12,816 bases of DNA from Frankiaceae bacterium. GTDB lineage: Bacteria; Actinomycetota; Actinomycetes; JADGOU01. The position numbers and the translations under genes are program-made. Positions 6,237 through 12,563 of the stretch are shown here, piece by piece (position 1 is the first letter of the stretch; every line of letters starts with the position of its first letter). The stretch spans positions 1 to 12,816 of the forward strand of contig JADGOU010000051.1 in assembly GCA_017882835.1 (NCBI GenBank), written 5' to 3'. Below the pieces are notes generated by a model, which was not told the origin of the DNA, did not search any database, and saw only the letters and a program-made list of their open reading frames with translations.

Positions 6237-7097
6237 GTGCAGCCCTTCGACTCGCTAGACAAGCTGGAGAACGCCGCTGAGCTGGACCAGCTGGCCAAGC
6301 CGATACGCGAGTTCCTGAACAAGAAGATCCAGCCGCAGTCACTGCGCGACGCCCTGCACGGAGTCTGGCTCGGGCACCCGCTGCACCCGGTGCTCGTGCA
6401 GGTGCCGGTGGGGGCGTGGCTCTCTGCCGGCGTGCTGGACCTGGTGCCCAAGACCGGTCCCGCGACCAGCGTGTTGATCGGCACCGGCCTCGCGGCCGCC
6501 GGTCCGGCCACCATCACGGGCTGGACCGACTGGTCGGAGCTCAACACGGCCGAGAGCCGACTCGGGGTCGTGCACGCGCTCGCCAACTACGCCGCGGTCG
6601 GACTCTATGGCGCATCGCTGTGGGCGCGGCTGCGCGGCCGGCGGATGCGCGGCAAGGCGCTGGCCTACGCAGGGCTGGCGATCGTGTCCGGCAGCGGCGT
6701 ACTGGGTGGCCACTTGTCCTTCCGGCGCGCGGTCGGCGCCAACCACACCGCTGATGTCCCGGACCTGCTGCCGTCGGGCTGGACGTCGGTCGGTCGGCTG
6801 GACGACCTGCCCGACGGCGGCCTGACCTGCGTCGATGTCGGGCCGGTGCCGGTGCTGCTGCACCGCGAGGGAGACCTGGTGCGGGCGATCGTGGACCGGT
6901 GCAGCCACCTGTCCGGCCCGCTGCACGAAGGCGAGCTGGTCCAGGCGGGCGGCGAGACCTGCGTGTCGTGTCCGTGGCACGGCAGCACGTTCCGGCTCCG
7001 CGACGGTAGCGTCGTGCACGGTCCGGCCACCGCGCCCCAACCGGTGTTGGACACCCGTGTCGTCGACGACGACGTCGAGGTTCGCCTGCGCGGCTGA
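6237..7097 (+). CDS. DUF2231 membrane domain fused to a Rieske [2Fe-2S] domain
   Basis: The 286-residue product joins two parts. Residues about 40-175 are a DUF2231-type membrane domain with the signature GVWLGHPLHPVLVQVPVGAW (42-61) and hydrophobic segments near 60-70, 78-95, 112-130 and 142-160. Residues about 183-286 are a Rieske domain with RCSHLSGPLHEG (C222, H224) and CPWHGSTF (C245, H248), the two Cys and two His that bind a [2Fe-2S] cluster. The cluster therefore probably works in membrane-associated electron transfer, but partner and reaction are unknown. It is not a quinol-oxidase Rieske subunit by architecture, as it lacks the N-terminal anchor layout. The start is GTG 6237, 6 nt after GGGAG. 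It follows thiG by 78 bp and a palindrome, so it is probably a separate unit. Confidence 0.88.
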   Translation: MQPFDSLDKLENAAELDQLAKPIREFLNKKIQPQSLRDALHGVWLGHPLHPVLVQVPVGAWLSAGVLDLVPKTGPATSVLIGTGLAAAGPATITGWTDWSELNTAESRLGVVHALANYAAVGLYGASLWARLRGRRMRGKALAYAGLAIVSGSGVLGGHLSFRRAVGANHTADVPDLLPSGWTSVGRLDDLPDGGLTCVDVGPVPVLLHREGDLVRAIVDRCSHLSGPLHEGELVQAGGETCVSCPWHGSTFRLRDGSVVHGPATAPQPVLDTRVVDDDVEVRLRG

Positions 7098-7386
7098 GCC
7101 GGCGTGGCCTTGCGGGGCCGGGTCCGACGTACGCCACGGCCACAGCAGACTGGCTGCGGAACTTCAACCGGAAGTGGCCGAACCCGACAGCCCGGCGCAC
7201 TGGATCCCTCGGTCGACGGTCGAGCGCGCGACCTCGAACCAAATCGGCGAGGTCGAGGTGAAGTGTTTGCCGCCGCGACACAGCTGGAGGGATGGCTGCC
7301 GCCTGCCGGGTGAGCTCCGGCGTCGCCACCGGAAGTCCGTGGGGGGAGACTGGCTGCCGCCCGGAAGTGCGTCTGGGCCCTTCGTC

Positions 7387-7428
7387 GCGGGCCGGCCGAA
7401 CGCGGGCCGGCCGAACGCGGGCCGGCCG
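7387..7428. repeat. 15-bp tandem repeat, 2.8 copies, each with GGCCGGCC
   Basis: The unit GCGGGCCGGCCGAAC occurs at 7387-7401 and 7402-7416, and its first 12 bases again at 7417-7428. Each unit carries the 8-bp palindrome GGCCGGCC. It lies outside any gene I can support. Confidence 0.85.
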
Positions 7429-7755
7429 TCGCGATCGTAGTGCGCGTAGAGCACGGTCGGCCGGCGTGTCGCGGACACCAGAAGCACCACGATCACCAAG
7501 GACGCACCGGCGGGCGGCTGATTGCCACAATCGCCGCCAACGAGCGCAATCGAGGCCCGTCTGGCCACCTTGGTACCTGCACTGCAACACCGATGCGGTC
7601 CGCGCGACTGTGGTGCGGCGCCAGCGGACAGGGCGGGTCGTGATCCCACCGCCGTACCGGGATTGGCGGCTGCGCGATGGGTCCGTGCTTACTCATGGGA
7701 GCCCACAGCCGTCCGACGGCCTGCGCGGCGACGCGGCCGGCCCTGCCTCCCGTCC

Positions 7756-7767
7756 TAGACTTCCCCA
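7756..7767 (+). promoter_or_regulatory. -10 box of a probable leaderless promoter for the kinase operon
   Basis: TAGACT at 7756-7761 is a strong actinobacterial -10 (TAnnnT). It lies 6 nt before the GTG at 7768, the distance normally found between -10 and transcription start. No ribosome-binding site precedes the GTG. The transcript therefore probably begins at the start codon. No clear -35 is seen. Confidence 0.65.
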
Positions 7768-9783
7768 GTGACCGCGACCCTCGCCGATCCGGTAGTGGGC
7801 CGGTATCTCGACGGGCGCTACCGCGTGGACGGGCATATCGCCCGCGGCGGGATGGCGGCCGTCTACCGGGCGCTCGATACCCGGCTCGACCGCACGGTCG
7901 CGGTCAAGGTGATGCATCCGGTGCTCGCCGACGACGAGGAGTTCGTCGTCCGCTTCCGCGCCGAAGCCAAGGCCGCCGCCCGCCTGGCCCACCCCGACGC
8001 CGTCGCTGTCTTCGACCAGGGTGAGGACGCGGGCCGACTCTTCCTGGTCATGGAGTACGTCGCCGGCGGCACGTTGCGCGAGCTGCTGCGTGACCGCGGA
8101 CCGCTCAGCCCGGCGCTGGCCGTGGCCGTGTTCGTCCCGGTGCTGCGGGCGCTGGCGGCGGCTCACCGGGTCGGGCTCGTGCACTGCGACGTCAAGCCGG
8201 AGAACGTGCTGCTTGGCCGCGACGGACGGGTCAAGGTGGCCGACTTCGGGCTGGCCCGCGCGGTCGCCTCCTCGACGTTGACCAGCACAGTCGGCCTGCT
8301 GATGGGCACGGTCGCCTACCTCGCCCCCGAGCAGGTGCAGTCCGCGCGGGCTGATCCGCGCACCGATGTCTACGCCGCCGGCATCACGCTGTGGGAGACC
8401 CTGATCGGAGCCGCGCCGTACGCCGGGGACCGACCGTTGACGGTGGCCTACCGACACGTGCACGACGACGTGCCGAGGCCGGCCACGGCCAGTGGCTCGC
8501 CGGTACCGCCGGCGCTGGACGACCTGGTGGTGCGGGCCACCCGGCGCAACCCCGCCGCCCGACCGGCCGACGCGGGCGCGTTCCTGAGCGAGCTGCGCGG
8601 GCTGTTGGCCACCGGTACGGTGACCGACGCCGAGCCCGCGCTGGCCGGCCTGCTAGCCGAGGTTTTCGCGGTCGAGCGGTCGGCCGCGGACGGCCCAGCC
8701 GCCGACGTACCGGGACAACGCCCGTGGCACGACACCCTGGTGGTCACCGGCGCGGCGCCGGTCCCGGTCGTCGACGGGACGGCTGCGCCACCGCCCGGAC
8801 CGGCACCGCCCGGACCGGCACCGCCCGGCCCCCCAGCGCTCGAATCCCGGCCGCCCGTCGCCGGGGCGCCCACCGGCAGCCGGCCGCTGCGGCGCCGGCG
8901 TCGCCGCCGGGGAGGCCCGATAGCCGCCGGCATTCTCGCCGTACTCACCGTGCTGGCCGCCGTCGGCGGCTGGTATCTCGGCGCCGGCCGCTACACCGGC
9001 GTCCCGTCGGTGCTCGGCCGCGACCGGGCGGCGGCCGACCAGGTGGCCGCTGCCGCCGGCCTGCACGTCCGCTACGGCCCGCCGGCCTTCAGCGAGACCG
9101 CGCCGGTCGGCACTGTCGTAACGCAGGCTCCGGCGCCGCGCGGACGGATCCTGCGCCACGGCAATGTCACCGCTGCGCTGTCCAAGGGTCCCGAGCGCTA
9201 CACCGTCCCGGACCTGGCCGGCCACTCGCTCGGCGAGACCAACAAGTCGCTCGCCGACCAGCACCTGCGCACCGGCGTCGTCACCGACCGGTTCGACGAC
9301 ACCGCCCCCGCCGGCACCGTGGTCGACACCGACCCGGGCGCCGGCACCGCGCTCACCCGAGACACCGCCGTGGCGGTCGTGCTGAGCAAGGGCCTCGAGC
9401 CGGTTGCCGTCCCCGACGTCCATGGCCAGTCGGCCGACGACGCGACCGCGATGCTGTCCAAGGCGCGCCTGCGAGCCACCATTCAAGAGGCGTACGACGA
9501 CACCGTGGCCACCGGCTCGGTGGTCTCCCAGCGGCCGGCCGCCGGCACGAACATCGGCAAGGGCGCCGCCGTCACGCTGGTCGTCTCCAAGGGGCCGCAG
9601 TTGTTCGCGGTGTCGGACGTGACCGGGGAGTCGCGCGATCGGGCCGTCGCCGAACTGACGGCACTGGGGTTTCGCCCGCAGGTCCGCGCGCTGCCGGTCG
9701 GGCCGGGCACGGTGCGGGCCCAGGACCCCGCTGGCGGAACTCAGGCCCGACGTGGAGCCACCGTCACCCTGTTCGCCTTCTAG
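7768..9783 (+). CDS. Transmembrane Ser/Thr protein kinase with four PASTA domains (PknB-like)
   Basis: This 671-residue receptor-type kinase has a cytoplasmic catalytic domain (about 17-280), a proline-rich and strongly basic juxtamembrane linker (341-382), one membrane helix (about 385-405) and four extracytoplasmic PASTA repeats (about 409-474, 478-543, 545-610 and 611-671). PASTA repeats bind muropeptides or peptidoglycan in PknB/StkP kinases, so a role in cell-wall sensing and growth control is likely. Catalytic landmarks are the ARGGMAAVY loop (25-33), K47, E66, HCDVKPEN (139-146), DFG (159-161), a Thr/Ser-rich activation loop (169-181) and APE (186-188). The HRD arginine is replaced by cysteine (C140), making it a non-RD kinase, though D141, K143 and N146 remain. 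It starts at GTG 7768 on a probable leaderless mRNA, 24 bp before nfo. The last PASTA repeat ends the protein at once (LFAF). Confidence 0.95.
   Translation: MTATLADPVVGRYLDGRYRVDGHIARGGMAAVYRALDTRLDRTVAVKVMHPVLADDEEFVVRFRAEAKAAARLAHPDAVAVFDQGEDAGRLFLVMEYVAGGTLRELLRDRGPLSPALAVAVFVPVLRALAAAHRVGLVHCDVKPENVLLGRDGRVKVADFGLARAVASSTLTSTVGLLMGTVAYLAPEQVQSARADPRTDVYAAGITLWETLIGAAPYAGDRPLTVAYRHVHDDVPRPATASGSPVPPALDDLVVRATRRNPAARPADAGAFLSELRGLLATGTVTDAEPALAGLLAEVFAVERSAADGPAADVPGQRPWHDTLVVTGAAPVPVVDGTAAPPPGPAPPGPAPPGPPALESRPPVAGAPTGSRPLRRRRRRRGGPIAAGILAVLTVLAAVGGWYLGAGRYTGVPSVLGRDRAAADQVAAAAGLHVRYGPPAFSETAPVGTVVTQAPAPRGRILRHGNVTAALSKGPERYTVPDLAGHSLGETNKSLADQHLRTGVVTDRFDDTAPAGTVVDTDPGAGTALTRDTAVAVVLSKGLEPVAVPDVHGQSADDATAMLSKARLRATIQEAYDDTVATGSVVSQRPAAGTNIGKGAAVTLVVSKGPQLFAVSDVTGESRDRAVAELTALGFRPQVRALPVGPGTVRAQDPAGGTQARRGATVTLFAF
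8791..8828. repeat. 15-bp tandem repeat in the kinase linker
   Basis: CCGCCCGGACCGGCA occurs at 8791-8805 and 8806-8820, followed by its first 8 bases at 8821-8828. It encodes repeated PPGPA in the linker between the kinase domain and the membrane helix. The number of units could vary between strains by slippage. Confidence 0.85.
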
Positions 9784-9807
9784 CGGTTCGCGTCCTGGTC
9801 GCCGCCC

Positions 9808-10671
9808 ATGCCTGCTCGCAAGCCGTCGAAGCTCGGCGTGCACGTGCCGGTCGGGACCGGACTGGCCCGCGGCGCCGTTCCCTACGCCCGGGCGATCGGC
9901 GCCGAGGCGCTGCAGGTGTTCTCGTCCAACCCGCGCGGGTGGGCGCCGGCGCCCGGTGACCGCGCGCAGGACGCGGCCTTTCGAGCCGGCTGCGCCCAGG
10001 CTGGGCTGACGGTGTTCGTGCACGCGCCGTACCTGGTGAACTTCGCCTCGCCGACGCCCGTCACGGCGCAACGCTCGGTCGGGGCCGTCGAGCACGCCCT
10101 GCGGCGGGGCGCCGCGATCGGCGCTGTGGGCGTCGTGGTGCACGCCGGCTCGGCGGGAACGGGTGCACACCGGGACACCGCGCTGCGCCAGCTGCGCGAG
10201 CTGCTGCTGCCGCTGCTCGACGCCATCCCCGACGGTGCCCCACGGATCTTGGTGGAGCCCACCGCCGGCGGCGGTGAGCCGCTGGCGGCGCGAATCGCCG
10301 ACCTCGCGCCGTACCTCGCGGCCTTGGACAACCACCCTCAGCTGGGGATCTGTCTGGACACTTGCCACCTGCACGCCGCCGGCCACGACCTGTCCGAGCC
10401 CGGCGGCGTCCGCACCGCGCTGAACGCGCTGCTGCGCACGGTCGGCCGCGGTCGGCTCGGCCTGGTGCACGTCAACGACTCGAAGGACCCGGCCGGCTCG
10501 GGCCGGGATCGGCATGAGCGGGTGGGCACCGGCACGATCGGACTGGCCCCGTTTGCCGAACTGTTCCGGCATCCGGCCACCGGGGGGGTGCCGTTGATCC
10601 TGGAGACCCCCGGCGCGCGGGCTGAGCACCGGGCCGACCTCGCGCTGCTCCGCTCGCTGCGGGATGGCTGA
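9808..10671 (+). CDS. nfo: Endonuclease IV (AP endonuclease, deoxyribonuclease IV)
   Basis: Nfo cuts DNA 5' to abasic sites and removes blocked 3' ends in base-excision repair, using three zinc ions. The 287-residue TIM-barrel product has the family signatures LQVFSSNPRGW (35-45), ICLDTCHLHAAGHD (181-194) and HVNDSKDPAGSGRDRHERVG (221-240). All nine metal ligands known from the E. coli enzyme have counterparts: H72, H112, E150, D184, H187, H221, D234, H236 and E266. It should be active. It begins 24 bp after the kinase stop at ATG 9808 without a clear ribosome-binding site and overlaps the next gene by 8 bp, so it lies mid-operon. Confidence 0.95.
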   Translation: MPARKPSKLGVHVPVGTGLARGAVPYARAIGAEALQVFSSNPRGWAPAPGDRAQDAAFRAGCAQAGLTVFVHAPYLVNFASPTPVTAQRSVGAVEHALRRGAAIGAVGVVVHAGSAGTGAHRDTALRQLRELLLPLLDAIPDGAPRILVEPTAGGGEPLAARIADLAPYLAALDNHPQLGICLDTCHLHAAGHDLSEPGGVRTALNALLRTVGRGRLGLVHVNDSKDPAGSGRDRHERVGTGTIGLAPFAELFRHPATGGVPLILETPGARAEHRADLALLRSLRDG

Positions 10672-11581
10672 GCCGGTGCCAGGCCCTACGGCCGTACGCC
10701 GCCCGCCCACGCTGGCCGCCACGCTTGCGCTGCTTGCCGCGACCGGCGCCTGGGGATCGACGTTCGTAGTCGTCAAGAACGCCATCGCCCGGATGCCGGT
10801 GATGGAGTTCCTCGCTTGGCGGTTCGCCATCGCCACGGTGCTGCTCGCGCTGGTCCGGCCGCGCGCCGTGGCCCGACTGGACCGGGGTGGGCGCCGGGCG
10901 GGGGTGGTGCTAGGGGTGGCGCTGGGCGCCGGCTACATCACCCAGACCCTCGGGCTGGCGACAACCCCGGCGTCAGTGTCCGGCTTCATCACCGGCATGT
11001 TCGTGGTGTTCACTCCACTGACCGCCGCCTTGCTGCTGCGCCGCCCGGTCGGCCGGACCGCGTGGACGGCCGTGGCCGTGGCCACCGTCGGGCTGGCACT
11101 GCTGTCGCTGCACGGGTTCTCGCTAGGTTGGGGGGAGCTGCTCACGCTGGCCTGCGCGCTGGCGTTCGCGCTGCACATCGTCGGTCTGGGCGAGTGGTCG
11201 ACGCCGGCGGATGCGGTCGGGCTGGCCGTCGTCCAGCTAAGCACCGTGACGGTGCTGTGTGCCGCCTGCTCCGGGCGCGGGCTCCTACGACCGCCACCGG
11301 TCGACGGGGTCTGGGTCGCGCTGGCCCTGACCGCGGTCGCGGCGACGGCGGTCGCCTTCCTGGTCCAGACCTGGGCGCAGGCGCACCTAGCCCCGACCCG
11401 GGCCGCCATCGTGATGACGATGGAGCCGGTCTTCGCTGGCGTGTTCGGCGTCTGGCTCGGCGGCGACCGACTGGGATCGCGCCCGTTGCTCGGCGGGGCG
11501 CTGGTCTTGGCGGCGATGCTGCTGGTCGAAATCGATCCGCGCGCTCAGACGCTCGGTCCGTCGCTCGGGTCCTCCTGGTAG
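10664..11581 (+). CDS. EamA-family (drug/metabolite transporter superfamily) membrane transporter
   Basis: The 305-residue protein is almost wholly hydrophobic, with about ten membrane segments in two EamA repeats (about 18-126 and 155-290). Family motifs include GAWGSTFVVVKNAI (28-41) in the first helix, TPASVSGFITGMFVVFTPL (101-119), and EPVFAGVFGVWLGGDRLG (254-271) in the second repeat. Relatives export metabolites or amino acids; the substrate here is unknown. The ATG at 10664 overlaps the end of nfo (ATGGCTGA), so it is probably translated with nfo. Its 3' end overlaps the convergent sulfite-oxidase-like gene by 37 bp. Confidence 0.92.
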   Translation: MAEPVPGPTAVRRPPTLAATLALLAATGAWGSTFVVVKNAIARMPVMEFLAWRFAIATVLLALVRPRAVARLDRGGRRAGVVLGVALGAGYITQTLGLATTPASVSGFITGMFVVFTPLTAALLLRRPVGRTAWTAVAVATVGLALLSLHGFSLGWGELLTLACALAFALHIVGLGEWSTPADAVGLAVVQLSTVTVLCAACSGRGLLRPPPVDGVWVALALTAVAATAVAFLVQTWAQAHLAPTRAAIVMTMEPVFAGVFGVWLGGDRLGSRPLLGGALVLAAMLLVEIDPRAQTLGPSLGSSW

Positions 11582-12135
11582 CTGTAACGCTGCTCCCGCC
11601 ACGGGTCGGCCAGATTGTGGTAGCCGCGCTCCTCCCAGAACCCGCGCCGGTCCTCGGTCAAGTACTCGATCGCGCGGACCCACTTGGGACCCTTCCAGGC
11701 GTACAGGTGCGGCACGACGAGCCGGACCGGGTGGCCGTGCTCGGCCGTGAGCAGGTCTCCGTTGCGGTGGGTGGCGAGCAGCGAGTCGGCGGCGGCGAAG
11801 TCAGCCAGCCGCAGGTTCGCGTTGTAGCCATACTCGCCGTACACCATGACGTGGGAGACCCCGTCCGCCGGCGAGGCGGCGGCCAGCACCTGGGCGGTGG
11901 ACACACCTGTCCACCGGTTGCCGAGCAGCGTGAACTTGGTGACGCAGTGGAAGTCGGCGATCACATCGACGCGCGGCAGCCGGCCGAACTCCGCCCAGGT
12001 CCAACAGACCGGTCCCGGCGTCGCACCGCACACCCGCAAGGTCCACTTCTGTGGGTTGAAGTGTGGGATCCGGCCGTAGTGCAGCACCGGCCACCGCTTC
12101 GGCACGTACTGGCCGGGCGGCAGCTGGTCGGGCAA
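11545..12135 (-). CDS. Sulfite-oxidase-like molybdopterin oxidoreductase, small cytoplasmic form
   Basis: A 196-residue protein of the Oxidored_molyb (sulfite oxidase catalytic core) family. It has the opening LPPGQYVPKRWPVLHYG (5-21), the probable molybdenum-ligand cysteine in DFHCVTKFTLLGNRWTGV (C64), GEYGYNANL, GHPVRLVVPHLYAWKGPKWV (135-153) and the C-terminal GYHNLADPWREQRY (171-184). It lacks a signal peptide and the dimerisation domain of full sulfite oxidases. The physiological substrate of this small form is not established. I chose TTG 12135 because GGAAGG lies 7 nt upstream and the product then starts at the family's usual place; GTG 12162 in the same frame would add nine residues. 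No partner reductase is beside it. Its 3' end overlaps the EamA gene. Confidence 0.88.
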   Translation of the reverse strand: MPDQLPPGQYVPKRWPVLHYGRIPHFNPQKWTLRVCGATPGPVCWTWAEFGRLPRVDVIADFHCVTKFTLLGNRWTGVSTAQVLAAASPADGVSHVMVYGEYGYNANLRLADFAAADSLLATHRNGDLLTAEHGHPVRLVVPHLYAWKGPKWVRAIEYLTEDRRGFWEERGYHNLADPWREQRYSYQEDPSDGPSV

Positions 12136-12142
12136 TGCTGAT

Positions 12143-12148
12143 CCTTCC
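12143..12148 (-). promoter_or_regulatory. Ribosome-binding site deciding the TTG start of the molybdoenzyme
   Basis: On the minus strand GGAAGG is followed after 7 nt by TTG (12135). GTG 12162 has no comparable purine stretch before it. Confidence 0.65.
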
Positions 12149-12170
12149 GGTCGGTCGGGCACGGCGAGTC

Positions 12171-12185
12171 GAGGTGGTTGACCTC
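12171..12185. promoter_or_regulatory. Short inverted repeat upstream of the molybdoenzyme gene
   Basis: GAGGT and ACCTC flank a 5-nt spacer, forming a 15-bp operator-like site between the molybdoenzyme start and the hairpin at 12223. The arms are short and it may be chance. Confidence 0.25.
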
Positions 12186-12222
12186 ACAGTTTGTCATCGG
12201 GGCGTAGCGGATTCGGCTTCGG

Positions 12223-12241
12223 GGCCCAATCCGTTTGGGCC
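12223..12241. terminator. Strong 7-bp hairpin between the arsC side and the molybdoenzyme gene
   Basis: GGCCCAA and TTGGGCC pair perfectly around the 5-nt loop TCCGT. There is no T tract on either strand, but such hairpins commonly end transcripts in actinobacteria. On the minus strand it would separate arsC transcription from the molybdoenzyme gene. Confidence 0.45.
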
Positions 12242-12309
12242 GTGTCTACATTGACGGATCAGGACCTCCTCGTGGCCGCGACGATCACTGACAACGTCAT
12301 CGAGGCCGG

Positions 12310-12393
12310 TCCGCCGTCCTCCTGGTCGGGCTCGGCCTGAACAGCCTGTTCGGTTGGACCTGGGCCGACCCGGTCGCCGCTGCGGCGTCGCCT
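12310..12393 (+). pseudogene. Decayed fragment resembling a cation-efflux (CDF-type) transporter
   Basis: The plus frame starting at 12301 reads SAVLLVGLGLNSLFGWTWAD then PVAA, closely like a membrane helix of cation diffusion facilitator-type transporters in actinobacteria (LNALFGWWWADP-type motif). The similarity lasts under 30 residues. Upstream in this frame a stop lies just before (TGA 12289-12291), and downstream the frame drifts into low-complexity His-Ala and stops at TAA 12481. No start codon or ribosome-binding site fits. Neighbouring arsC makes a metal-resistance relic plausible. The rest of the 12163-12563 gap shows no other gene. Confidence 0.5.
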
Positions 12394-12430
12394 GTTGCGC
12401 GTCCGCATCTGGACGCGAGCAGGACCCATA

Positions 12431-12457
12431 TGCACGCCGTGCACGCCGTGCACGCCG
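12431..12457. repeat. 9-bp tandem repeat, three perfect copies
   Basis: TGCACGCCG occurs three times in a row at 12431, 12440 and 12449. It lies in the gene-poor stretch after the transporter relic. In the plus frame it would encode a His-Ala-Val repeat, but I do not think that frame is expressed. Confidence 0.8.
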
Positions 12458-12563
12458 CCCACAAAGCCGGCGTCCATGCCTAATCCAGTCCGGGACGGCG
12501 GCACTGGACAGCGCCCGGACACGGCCGTGCGACCCGCCGACCCGGCTTGTCAGCGCAGGGCGA

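Larger units (their letters stand above)
7098..7767. other. Gene-free stretch of about 670 bp
   Basis: I see no gene with a credible start, ribosome-binding site and family motif on either strand. Open frames here are low-complexity Arg/Pro/Gly products of GC-rich DNA. It holds a 15-bp tandem repeat (7387-7428), a fourth GGCCGGCC octamer at 7735-7742, a less GC-rich part at about 7480-7600, and the kinase promoter at its right end. A minus-strand frame at 7164-7649 contains one hydrophobic run (ASLVIVVLLVSA) and an FGRPA repeat, but no ribosome-binding site; it could be a gene relic. Confidence 0.5.

Noticed and set aside
7387..7428. Tandem array as a CRISPR
   Set aside because: Units are contiguous with no spacers, only 15 bp long, and no cas genes are present.
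7164..7649. Minus-strand 161-codon frame with a hydrophobic run and FGRPA repeats
   Set aside because: It has no ribosome-binding site and no recognisable family, and its repeat is a DNA-level tandem array. I kept it only as a possible relic in the gene-free note.
8653..10836. 727-codon minus-strand open frame opposite kinase, nfo and transporter
   Set aside because: It spans three well-supported genes on the other strand and shows no domain; it is open only because of GC-rich codon structure.
12259..12522. Minus-strand 87-codon frame
   Set aside because: It has low complexity and crosses the 9-bp repeat, and I see no motif or start signal.
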